From: Lachnospiraceae bacterium
GTDB lineage: Bacteria > Bacillota > Clostridia > Lachnospirales > Lachnospiraceae
Assembly: GCA_028689585.1 (NCBI GenBank)
Contig: JAQVCW010000001.1
Coordinates: forward strand, 372,001-436,000
Direction of reading: 5' to 3'
DNA length: 64,000 bases
The position numbers and the translations under genes were made by a program. Shown here in pieces: positions 24,201 to 31,269 of the stretch (position 1 is the first letter of the stretch; each line of letters begins with the position of its first letter). The notes under the pieces were generated by a model, which was not told where the DNA came from, ran no database searches, and saw only the letters and a list, made by a program, of their open reading frames with translations.

Positions 24201-25985
24201 GTCGTAATCCGTCTGAGCCTGAGCCGTCTCTGCCGCCAGAGCATCATATGCCTGCTGTCCTGCCTGTATCTGAGCCGGAAGCGCTGCCAGCGTCTGCCGC
24301 ATCTGCTCAAGTCCGGCCATACCTTCTTCATAAGCCTGCTTCGACTGTGCCAGTGTGCCTTCCTGCTCTCCCAGGGCCGTCTCTCCCTCTGACAGCGCTG
24401 CAATCCCCGCATCATACTGAGCCTGAGACTGGTTCAGCACAGCAGTCTGATCTGCAATGGTTTTCGCCGAAGCATCCAGCTTCGCCTTTTGTTCCTGATA
24501 CTGCTTCAGGCCCTGATCTATTTTTTCCTGAGCTGCCGCAAGCTGCTTTTCTCCGTCCTCTATTTCCTTTTTTGCAGCGGCTGCCTGAGCATCATATTCT
24601 GCCTGCCCCTGGTCCAACTGTGCCTGTGCAGAAGCAATCTGACTTTCTCCAGAGGCCAGAGCCGATTTTCCATCCTCCAGCTCCTGTGTCTTCGAAATCA
24701 GCTGCGTCTCTCCTGCCCCGATCTGTTCTTTTGCATCCAGCAGCTCCTGTTTTGAGTCTTTCAGCTCCTGTCTGCCGGATTCCAGTTCTGACTCTCCGCT
24801 CTCCAGCTTTTCTTTTGCATCCTCCAGCTCACTGTCCGCTTCAGCCTTTCCGTCCTTCAAATCCTGTTTGGCCTGCTCCAGCTTCTGCTGTCCTTCCTCT
24901 ATCTTTGTCTTTGCATCCCCCAGCGTTTCATTGGCCTCATCCACCACTTCCTGATATCTGGCCTCACAGCGCACATCCTGAATTTCCTCTACTTCATTCT
25001 GTGCCCTCTCAATCAGATCTTCATATTCCTGAGAATAAGCGGTCAGCTCTTCCGCACCTTTTACTGTCAGGTAGGCCACTGTATATGCCTTACTGTTGAA
25101 ATCCTCCGGAAGAATAAATACAAAACCGGCCACCTCACCATTGCCCAGGGACGAACTGCCTCTGGAATAGGACAGATATTCGGCACTGCTGCCGCAGCCT
25201 ACGATGGTATAAGTGTCTGTTGAAAATGCATTTCCGCTATCACCGGCGATGTCAATGTCATCCTCCAGATCCATCTCTGCATCCAGATCGATCTCACTGC
25301 CAAAGTCCATCTCTCCAAGATCGATTTTGACGCTGTCTGTCCCGCTCTCCGTCTCCTGGGGCTCTGTCTGGGACTCAGCGGCTGCTTCTGTCTTGACTGC
25401 TGTCTCTGAGATGGTTCCCGCCCCGGCTGTCGATTCTGACGCTGCTTCTGCTTCGGCGGCTGGCTCTGGCGCTGCTTCTGCCCCGGCGGCCGTTTCTGAC
25501 GCTGTGGCAGTCTCACGCTTTCCATCTTCAATAAACTCCAGCGTATCCCCGATCTGATATCCGTGAGCCTTCATAAAATCAACATCCAGAAAACACTCTC
25601 CCGAGCGTTCCGGCAGGCGGCCATCGTCAAGCACCAGTTGATTCATGGCTTTCTGCAGTGACTCCACATGAAGAACCTTCTGATTCTCTCCTTCTCCGCA
25701 GAGCACATCTGTCATGTAGCCCGGTTCCACTGCCTCTATATCATCCAGTTCAGCCAGGTGGGAAATATCCTGATCCGTCAGTCCAAGGGTACTGACTACC
25801 CGCAGATCCATCAAATTTACCGCATCATAATAAGCATCCCCCGTGACACGCATATCAGGTGCCGCCGACTGGATACCGGAAAAGAAAGCTACGCCCATTG
25901 CCACTATGAAAAAAATAGACAAAAAGCGATTCAGACTTTTTTTAATTTCCATGCGAAAATCTTTTTTCAATGCTCTCTTTTTCAT
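21291..25985 (-). CDS. Giant FtsX-type ABC transporter permease with coiled-coil domain
   Basis: A membrane protein of about 1,560 residues. An N-terminal membrane segment (FLSIFFIVAMGVAFFSG) is followed by an extracytoplasmic domain with an acidic Ala/Glu-rich linker (about residues 165-260), then about 700 residues of coiled coil built from SGESQLAEGWQAL- and DAKTELESGSQAL-like repeats. After these come an FtsX domain (VFPVLFFLVAALISLTTMTR), further membrane segments and a second FtsX domain near the C-terminus. It pairs with the ATPase encoded just upstream (26070-26786). Such permeases in Firmicutes export or extract hydrophobic or peptide ligands, or act mechanically across the wall; the substrate here is unknown. 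Confidence 0.9.
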   Translation of the reverse strand: MKKRALKKDFRMEIKKSLNRFLSIFFIVAMGVAFFSGIQSAAPDMRVTGDAYYDAVNLMDLRVVSTLGLTDQDISHLAELDDIEAVEPGYMTDVLCGEGENQKVLHVESLQKAMNQLVLDDGRLPERSGECFLDVDFMKAHGYQIGDTLEFIEDGKRETATASETAAGAEAAPEPAAEAEAASESTAGAGTISETAVKTEAAAESQTEPQETESGTDSVKIDLGEMDFGSEIDLDAEMDLEDDIDIAGDSGNAFSTDTYTIVGCGSSAEYLSYSRGSSSLGNGEVAGFVFILPEDFNSKAYTVAYLTVKGAEELTAYSQEYEDLIERAQNEVEEIQDVRCEARYQEVVDEANETLGDAKTKIEEGQQKLEQAKQDLKDGKAEADSELEDAKEKLESGESELESGRQELKDSKQELLDAKEQIGAGETQLISKTQELEDGKSALASGESQIASAQAQLDQGQAEYDAQAAAAKKEIEDGEKQLAAAQEKIDQGLKQYQEQKAKLDASAKTIADQTAVLNQSQAQYDAGIAALSEGETALGEQEGTLAQSKQAYEEGMAGLEQMRQTLAALPAQIQAGQQAYDALAAETAQAQTDYDGAAAALAAARENYDGAAADASAKRDAVVQLQTANAELQGQMDDCSAQIVQLQDQQQAKQSELDAYIAQKQSELSALEGQEDNEENQNKKAQLQSEIDSLNVQKTESYNEYQWQIDTQNNSILNFQAQMDTNLAAIPQAESDAAAAEGQAALFQTALAQAQTVADEKSAALAARQQALTAAAAELETAKQTEAALTAQIEALNQQLTDAKTELESGSQALAAARTELDGKKAELAAAKAQLDAGWQQINDANAQMESGRQQLKTAKAQLDEGQKQIDQNRAELKAGQQQLAAAREKLVTGWQQLDSSKAVLEASRAQLSSGESQLAEGWQALADSKEQVSDGEQKLSEAEDTIAENEKKLEDGWKEYQDGKQTARDQIKSADEKIAEAEQKLTDAQQKIADGEKEISEIEKPEWYISSRDVLSEYTGYGENADRMTNIGQVFPVLFFLVAALISLTTMTRMVEEERTQIGTMKALGYRKRDIASKYLKYALYATLGGSIFGVLVGEKLLPFIIINAYGIMYEHTPEIIIPYNWSFGLMAAGASLVCTLGAAWSASIHELNSAPAVLMRPPTPKEGKRVLLEYLPFLWKRLGFTWKSTVRNLLRYKKRFLMTVIGIGGCMGLLLVGFGLRDSIMDVAVLQYGQLQLYDEMIILDSGRTDGEQERLEETLAGDSRIGEFLKTFAQRITVTNGKQEYTPYLYVPESTEHLSDFMVFRDRTSKESYKLTDEGAIVTEKLAKMLNLKAGDKITISDDDLGKIEIPIVTIVENYLYHYVYLTPACYEKYYGKTVEYNSILLKEADGFTGNEQSIGTDLLAEDGVLNVTYTSTMAGQLDDMLGSLDIVIVVLIVSAGMLAFVVLYNLNNININERKRELATIKVLGFYDKEVDAYVYRENILLTIIGAMVGILFGIVLHRYIITTVEVDACMFGRNIKNISFVYGTLFTFGFSFFVNLVMHFKLKKIDMVESLKSVE

Positions 25986-25998
25986 CTCTGTCTTCCAT

Positions 25999-26087
25999 CC
26001 TCTGCTGCTCAACATCCTCTGCAACTCAATATTCTCTGCTGCTCAACATCCTCTGCTGCTCAACATCCTCTACCACTCAATATCCTC
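25999..26087 (-). repeat. 17-bp tandem repeats between ABC ATPase and permease genes
   Basis: Five to six imperfect copies of a 17-bp unit, read on the minus strand as AGAGGATGTTGAGCAGC. They begin within the last codons of the ATPase (EDIEW plus stop) and end at the permease ribosome binding site. Each unit holds an AGAGGATG that itself looks like a Shine-Dalgarno sequence with an ATG. Confidence 0.8.
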
Positions 26088-26786
26088 TACGGATATCGGA
26101 TCCTCATTCATTCGCATGCTGGATACCTTTCCGTTTTTTATCCGGATCACCCGGTCTGCCATGGGGGCCAGAGCCGAATTGTGGGTAATTACAATTACTG
26201 TCATTCCTTTTTCCCGGCACATATCCTGCAGCAGCTTCAAAATTGATTTGCCCGTCTGATAATCCAGGGCACCCGTGGGCTCATCACAGAGCAGAAGCTT
26301 CGGATTCTTCGCCAGGGCTCTGGCTATGGACACCCTCTGCTGCTCCCCGCCGGAAAGCTGCGCCGGAAAATTAGACAGACGCTCCCCCAGTCCCACTTCC
26401 TCCAGAACTGTCCTGGCATCCAGTGGATTTTTGCAGATCTGAAGCGCCAGTTCCACATTCTCCAGAGCGGTCAGATTGGGAATCAGATTGTAGAACTGAA
26501 ATACAAATCCGATGTCGTCCCGGCGGTAACCGGTAAGTTTTTTGTGATTATATTTGGCAATATTGTATCCGTCCACCCAGACTTCTCCGCTGGAGGCCGT
26601 ATCCATCCCTCCCAGCACATTGAGCACAGTAGTCTTGCCCGCACCGCTGGGGCCTACGATGACCGCAAATTCCCCTTTATTAATCTCCATATCAATACCG
26701 TCCACCGCCCGGATCGCCACTTCACCCATCTGATAGACCTTCGTTACCTCTTTCAGCTTTACAAAGCCATTCTCCACATGCTCCAT
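26070..26786 (-). CDS. ABC transporter ATP-binding protein (MacB/LolD type)
   Basis: ATPase of 238 residues for the giant permease encoded downstream. Walker A is GPSGAGKTT, the Q-loop [13 protein letters not shown], the signature [15 protein letters not shown], Walker [13 protein letters not shown] and the H-loop VIVITHNS. The family couples ATP use to FtsX-type permeases that work from the membrane surface rather than classic channel transport. Its 3' end merges with a 17-bp tandem repeat. Divergence from citrate synthase is not seen; both are on the minus strand, 140 bp apart. Confidence 0.95.
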   Translation of the reverse strand: MEHVENGFVKLKEVTKVYQMGEVAIRAVDGIDMEINKGEFAVIVGPSGAGKTTVLNVLGGMDTASSGEVWVDGYNIAKYNHKKLTGYRRDDIGFVFQFYNLIPNLTALENVELALQICKNPLDARTVLEEVGLGERLSNFPAQLSGGEQQRVSIARALAKNPKLLLCDEPTGALDYQTGKSILKLLQDMCREKGMTVIVITHNSALAPMADRVIRIKNGKVSSMRMNEDPISVEDIEW

Positions 26787-26929
26787 CTCAATCCTGCCTT
26801 TTTGTCACACTACGTTTTCTTTTAATGATAACATAAAAGACCGCCAGGGAACACAGCAGTCTTCTAAAAATTATGTAAATTTTATATAAATGGTCGCGGT
26901 TCGCTCCGCAGATCGGAAGAAAATTTTTC

Positions 26930-28297
26930 TCAGGTTCTGTCTTCCAGTCTGCTGTAGGCTTTGTGGTGTCCCACGTATTTATAAGCAGGACGGATAATTT
27001 TCCCTTCATTTACCAGTTCTTCCATCCGGTGCGCACACCAGCCTGAAATTCTGGAAATCGCAAAGATAGGGGTAAACAACTGAGTAGGAATTCCAAGCAT
27101 GGAATATACAAAACCACTGTAAAAGTCCACATTGCAGCAAATCGGTTTGGAAAGACGTTTTCTGGAGGTGAGCAGTTCAGAGGCAATCTTCTCCACAGAC
27201 TGATACAGCATATATTCTTCCTGCAGCCCTTTTTCTTCCGAAAGGCTCTCTGCGTACTGCTTCAAAATCTCCGCACGGGGATCCGACATGGTATAGACAG
27301 CATGCCCCATACCATAAATCAGGCCGCTTCCGTCAAATGCTTCCTTATTTATAATCTTTTCCAGATAGGTTCGGAGCGCTGCCTCGTCATTCCAATTGGA
27401 TACATGCCCCTTGATATCAGCAAACATATTTTCCACCTTCAGGTTCGCGCCGCCGTGCTTCGGTCCTTTCAGGGAACCAAGGGATGCTGCCACCGCCGAA
27501 TAGGTGTCGGTGCCTGTCGAAGATACCACATGGGTTGTAAAGGTGGAGTTGTTACCACCGCCATGCTCTGCATGAATCACCAGTGCCGTATCCAGCACTC
27601 TGGCCTCCAGCTCTGTATAAGAACCGTCCCCGCGAAGCATCCGAAGGATATTCTCTGCCGTAGAAAGCTCCGGATCCGGATAACGGATCACCAGACTCTT
27701 ATCATTATTATAATGCTGATATGCATGATAGCCGTATACTGAAATCAGCGGCATCGTACCAATCAGTGTCAGCGACTGGCGCAGTACATTTGGAATAGAA
27801 ATATCATCCGGATTATCATCATAAGAATACAGCGTCAGCACACTCTTTTGAAGACCGTTCATGATATTGGCGCTGGGCGCTTTCATAATGACATCACGCA
27901 CAAATTTGCTGGGCAGTTCCCGATACTGTCCAAGCAGATCAATAAATTCTCTTAACTGCTTCTTATTGGGCAGTGCGCCGAACAGAAGCAGGTAGGTAGT
28001 CTCTTCGTAATTAAATCTTCTGAACTTAAAGCCTTTAATTAAATCTTTGACATTATAACCCTGGAAATAGAGTTCGCCATCAATGGGAGTTTTTCTCCCT
28101 TCTATCGTCTTATATGCTACGACATCGGAGATTTCCGTCAGACCGGTAAGCACGCCCTTACCATTGGAGTCCCGGAGCCCTCTTTTCACATCGTATTCCT
28201 GATATAAGTTCAAATCCATTGCACCTGAGATCATACAATACCGGACCAACTCCTCCAGCCGATCATCCCGGTCTTTTCTGTCTACATCATTCAGCAT
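26930..28297 (-). CDS. Citrate (or 2-methylcitrate) synthase
   Basis: A 455-residue citrate synthase family enzyme that condenses oxaloacetate with acetyl-CoA. The catalytic residues are visible: His in LVIHAEHGGGNNST, His in GPKHGGANLK / GMGHAVYT and Asp in CCNVDFYSGFVY. It has the long N-terminal segment of the clostridial subgroup (LVRYCMISGAMDLNLYQEY before the LTGLTEISDV start of the core), making it longer than the common 370-380 residues. It appears monocistronic; no other TCA genes are near. Methylcitrate synthase cannot be excluded. It lies between the ABC cluster and a dispersed repeat. Confidence 0.9.
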   Translation of the reverse strand: MLNDVDRKDRDDRLEELVRYCMISGAMDLNLYQEYDVKRGLRDSNGKGVLTGLTEISDVVAYKTIEGRKTPIDGELYFQGYNVKDLIKGFKFRRFNYEETTYLLLFGALPNKKQLREFIDLLGQYRELPSKFVRDVIMKAPSANIMNGLQKSVLTLYSYDDNPDDISIPNVLRQSLTLIGTMPLISVYGYHAYQHYNNDKSLVIRYPDPELSTAENILRMLRGDGSYTELEARVLDTALVIHAEHGGGNNSTFTTHVVSSTGTDTYSAVAASLGSLKGPKHGGANLKVENMFADIKGHVSNWNDEAALRTYLEKIINKEAFDGSGLIYGMGHAVYTMSDPRAEILKQYAESLSEEKGLQEEYMLYQSVEKIASELLTSRKRLSKPICCNVDFYSGFVYSMLGIPTQLFTPIFAISRISGWCAHRMEELVNEGKIIRPAYKYVGHHKAYSRLEDRT

Positions 28298-28393
28298 ATT
28301 TTCTCTCCTTCCAGGTTCCTTATCAGTTTCTTTGTAATATAGCGCACATGAGTTTTTTTGTCAAATATTTTATGGCGGATTGGTTATATTTAT

Positions 28394-28567
28394 GTTACTA
28401 TTCACAGCCAATTTATGTTCAACACAATTTATACGTACCCATGGCTGTAAATAGTAACCTTCGCAGGCTCATTTCGAAATTTGCTGCGCAAATTGGAGCC
28501 TGCTCACTCCTGCATCACTTTCTTACGACTCAAACAGCAAGTGTTTGAGTCTGCTGTGAACAGTAAC
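28394..28567. repeat. 174-bp dispersed element, copy 1
   Basis: Bounded by GTTACTATTCACAGCC on the left and, inverted, GTTACTGTTCACAGCAG on the right. Internal hairpins include GACTCAAACAGC...GTTTGAGTC and AATTTGCTGCGCAAATT. A second copy of exactly the same length lies at 57601-57774 in the opposite orientation. It carries no ORF of note. Together with its flanks it fills the 340-bp gap between citrate synthase and ybaK. Confidence 0.8.
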
Positions 28568-28638
28568 ATATTTATTCAATTTTATTCATTAATTTACGCT
28601 TATCGCCTTAATTTCTACGAAAACGCCTCTGCGCGCTC

Positions 28639-29124
28639 TTAATCCATCAGCAGATCCGTAAACTGAGCATCCGCAGCCCGGCCAAGATCCTCCGGTTTCA
28701 GTTCAATCTGCACCCCGATCTTCCCTCCGCTGACCACCATTGTCTCCATATTCTGAGCGGTACTGTCAATTCGAGTCACATACTGTTTTTTCATACCCAC
28801 AGCCGTACATCCGCCCCGGATATATCCGGTCACTCCGTTAATCTCCTTGACATGGATCATGGCTACTGATTTTTCGCCAACGGAACGGGCCGCCTTTTTC
28901 AGATCCAGCTCTTTATCAATGGGAATTACAAAAACAAAATAATTTTTACTAGCGCCTATGGTAACCAGTGTTTTATACAGCTTTGCATAAGGAAGTCCCA
29001 ACTGGTCTGCGATTTTCAATGCATCTACAAATTCATCGCATTCATAGGTCATGGTCTTGTATTCAATCTTATGTTTTTCCAGAATGCGCATTGCATTCGT
29101 TTTGACTTCTTTGTTTTTTGCCAT
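28639..29124 (-). CDS. ybaK: Cys-tRNA(Pro)/Cys-tRNA(Cys) deacylase YbaK
   Basis: A trans-editing domain protein of about 161 residues, which in the family hydrolyses Cys wrongly attached to tRNA-Pro. The conserved DEFVDALKIADQLGLP, VFVIPIDKELDLKKAAR and the ligand loop GYIRGGCTAVGMKKQ are visible, including the Gly-rich turn. The start at 29124 (MAKNKEVK) is chosen because AAAGGACC precedes it; an ATG 24 bp upstream is less well placed. It lies 42 bp downstream of the ArsR-family gene, which may be co-transcribed. Confidence 0.9.
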   Translation of the reverse strand: MAKNKEVKTNAMRILEKHKIEYKTMTYECDEFVDALKIADQLGLPYAKLYKTLVTIGASKNYFVFVIPIDKELDLKKAARSVGEKSVAMIHVKEINGVTGYIRGGCTAVGMKKQYVTRIDSTAQNMETMVVSGGKIGVQIELKPEDLGRAADAQFTDLLMD

Positions 29125-29166
29125 CGTAATCCGGTCCTTTATGCTCATTGGTTTATTTTTTCTTGT

Positions 29167-30039
29167 CTATTTTTTGTTTTCTTTTTTCTTTCCGCTCTTC
29201 TTGAGTTTCTTTCCGTCCTTTAACTTCTTCTCGTCTTTTCCCTTTTTTTCGTCTTTTAATTTCTTTTCTTTTTTATCACTGGATTTCTCTGATTTTTTCT
29301 TCTTGCTATCTCTCATTCCTGCATACAGGGGTACATTAGACGCTTCCGTCTCTTCTTCCCAGGCCAGTTCTTTTATCCGCTGTATCTTATCTGACGCGGC
29401 AGTATTCTCTTCCTGCGCCTTCCCGGCAGATGCTTTCGCTTTTTTCCGGATAGAGGCTTTTTGAGCTGTTCCGGCATTTTTTTCTGCTGTCGGTTCCGGC
29501 GTATTTTCTGCTGCTTTTTCTTTCGCGCTGTTCGCGGTGTTTCCTGCCGGTTTTTCTTTCGCACTGTTAGCGGCATTTCCTGCCGCTTTTTCTTTCGCGC
29601 TGTTCGCGGCACGTCCTGCCGGTTTTTCTTTCACGCTGTTCGCGGTGTTTCCTGCTGCTTTTTCTTTCACGCTGCCCGCGGCACGTCCTGCTGCTTTTTC
29701 TTTCGCACTGCCCGCGGTGTTTCCCTTCGTTTTTCCGTTTTCGTTTGCCACTGCCGCCTCGGCTATGTAACGCTGCAGGAAATCCTCCGCCAGTTTTACC
29801 GCCTCTTCATTCACGGTATAATAGGTCCACTTTCCTTCTCTTCTTGCATTCACCAGGCCGGCTTCACACAGACTCTTCATATGATGAGACAAGGTGGACT
29901 GAACCACATCCACCGCTTCCAGAATCTCTCCTGCATTCATTTCCCGCTCCATCAGCATATCCAGAATATGCAGGCGGTGCGAATCTCCCAATGCCCTGAA
30001 TATTCGGTCAAATTCCTGTATTTCTTTTCTCTCTGTCAC
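29167..30039 (-). CDS. ArsR-family winged-helix regulator with repeat-rich basic tail
   Basis: A 290-residue protein. Residues 1-95 are a normal ArsR domain (FRALGDSHRLHILDML, then the recognition helix VDVVQSTLSHHMKSLCEAGLV and wing REGKWTYYTV). No metal-binding CxC motif is seen, so metal sensing is not indicated. The remaining two thirds are low complexity: six 12-residue repeats of the form AANSAKEKAAGN, then an acidic patch and a Lys-rich end (KKLKDGKKLKKSGKKK). The tail resembles histone-H1-like basic tails and might bind DNA or RNA nonspecifically, which is inference. A long purine/pyrimidine-biased tract lies upstream. Confidence 0.85.
   Translation of the reverse strand: MTERKEIQEFDRIFRALGDSHRLHILDMLMEREMNAGEILEAVDVVQSTLSHHMKSLCEAGLVNARREGKWTYYTVNEEAVKLAEDFLQRYIAEAAVANENGKTKGNTAGSAKEKAAGRAAGSVKEKAAGNTANSVKEKPAGRAANSAKEKAAGNAANSAKEKPAGNTANSAKEKAAENTPEPTAEKNAGTAQKASIRKKAKASAGKAQEENTAASDKIQRIKELAWEEETEASNVPLYAGMRDSKKKKSEKSSDKKEKKLKDEKKGKDEKKLKDGKKLKKSGKKKENKK
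29511..29727 (-). repeat. 36-bp in-frame tandem repeat in the ArsR-family gene
   Basis: Six imperfect 36-bp copies coding for 12-residue units built on SAKEKAAG. Copies differ mainly at single bases (A/P, N/R, A/T exchanges), consistent with expansion by slippage or recombination. Confidence 0.85.
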
Positions 30040-30055
30040 TGTCTACCCCTTCTTT

Positions 30056-30318
30056 CTATTCTTATTTTTCTTTCGGTTTTTCCTATTCTTCTGCTTTTTC
30101 TATTTTTCCTGCTTTTCTGTTTTTCCTGTTTTTCTGCTCTTCCTATACTTCCTGCTTTTCTGCACTTCCCGCTATTTCTATTCTTTCTGTACCTCCTGCG
30201 CTTCCTATACTTCCTGCTTTTTCTGCTCTTCGGTTTTTCCTATTCTTCCGCTTTTTCTATTTTCCCTGCTTTTCTGCTTTTCTGTTCTTCCCGCTTTTCT
30301 TATTCTGCTCTTCTCATC
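30056..30318. repeat. Polypyrimidine tract with degenerate repeats
   Basis: About 260 bp almost entirely of C and T on the plus strand, made of variants of TTTTTCTGCTCTTCC and CTATACTTCCTGCTTTTCTG. On the transcribed minus strand it is a purine-rich leader upstream of the ArsR-family gene. No gene is visible in it. Confidence 0.8.
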
Positions 30319-30335
30319 CGCCGATCTTCACCGGC

Positions 30336-30577
30336 GTTACGGTTATATTCACTGCTATTTGAAAAACAGCCGCCGTGTGGCCCGGGTATCTCAAAGGAAA
30401 CCATGAGCGGGCGGTTTTAACGGCGGTGAGATCCACCGTTTATGTAAACTCAGACGCGAAGGCTTTCCTGAGCGTCTTATGTTGAAGTTAACGGTTAGCT
30501 CACCAGAGTGCTGCACGCGTTTCCGTGAGATACCCAGCCCGCACGGCAGCGTTCTCCAATGAGCCGTGAATAGTAAC
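30336..30577. repeat. 242-bp long imperfect palindrome with family-type ends
   Basis: Ends GTTACGGTTATATTCAC and GTGAATAGTAAC are inverted, as in the 174-bp elements. Inside, about 30 bp on the left (with GCCCGGGTATCTCAAAGG) can pair with about 30 bp on the right (CCGTGAGATACCCAGCCC), enclosing at least two smaller stems (GGTGAG with CTCACC, and GACGC...GCGTC). The whole unit could fold as one branched structure. It lies between the ArsR-family gene and the HAD phosphatase gene. Confidence 0.75.
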
Positions 30578-30586
30578 GCGTTACAG

Positions 30587-31243
30587 TTAATTATCCTGTA
30601 AAAATCTTGACATTCCTTCCACCGTATCTGCGATATAGGCGGCTCCCGCCTGCTCCAGTTCTCCCGGTTCTGCAAAACCCACATAGACTCCCAAGCAGTC
30701 GAGTCCGCATTCTTTTGCGCCCTCTACATCATGCCGCCGATCCCCGACCATAATTACCTGTTTCTTTTCTTCTTCTGATATTTCCATTCTGCGCAGCGCT
30801 TCCCGAATCACATCCGCCTTGGCAGTCCGCTTCCCATCCATGCTTGCTCCCGCTACCTCGTCAAAATAAGAAAGAATTTCAAATTTCTCCAGGATCCGGA
30901 TCACAAATTCTTCCGGCTTCGAAGAAGCCACTGCCAGAGTTTTGCCCTTCTTCCGAAGCTGCTGCAGCATTTCTGGCACTCCGGGCAATACACTGTTTTC
31001 AAAAATCCCCACTGTGGCAAAGCGTTCCCGGTATTTCCCCAACGCTTTCCGGCACTGTTCCAGATTCATATGGTAATATTCCTGAAAGGAATCCAGCAGC
31101 GGCGGCCCGATAAATGGCGTCAGCTTATCCAGATTTGGTTCTTCTATTCCCTGGTCTGCAAGTGCATACTGCACGCATTTCGTAATTCCCTCTTTTGGGT
31201 TCGTAAGTGTTCCGTCAAGATCAAACAAAATATACTGATACAT
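30587..31243 (-). CDS. HAD-family phosphatase (phosphoglycolate phosphatase-like)
   Basis: A 218-residue HAD hydrolase with a helical cap of the Gph/PpaX type. Motif I is FDLDGTLTNP, motif II VASSKPEE, and motif III/IV Lys and acidic residues are in KADVIREAL and VGDRRHDVEGAKECG. The substrate is a small phosphorylated metabolite, possibly phosphoglycolate. It ends 10 bp from a large palindromic repeat and starts 26 bp from the end of the L,D-transpeptidase gene upstream, perhaps in the same transcript. Confidence 0.88.
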   Translation of the reverse strand: MYQYILFDLDGTLTNPKEGITKCVQYALADQGIEEPNLDKLTPFIGPPLLDSFQEYYHMNLEQCRKALGKYRERFATVGIFENSVLPGVPEMLQQLRKKGKTLAVASSKPEEFVIRILEKFEILSYFDEVAGASMDGKRTAKADVIREALRRMEISEEEKKQVIMVGDRRHDVEGAKECGLDCLGVYVGFAEPGELEQAGAAYIADTVEGMSRFLQDN

Positions 31244-31269
31244 ACTTTTCTCCTGTATAATGCCAATGT

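Noticed and set aside
23576-25099. 507-residue plus-strand ORF rich in Pro, Ser and Leu
   Set aside because: It is the antisense of the coiled-coil region of the giant permease; composition reflects repeated Gln/Glu/Ala codons, with no RBS or family match.
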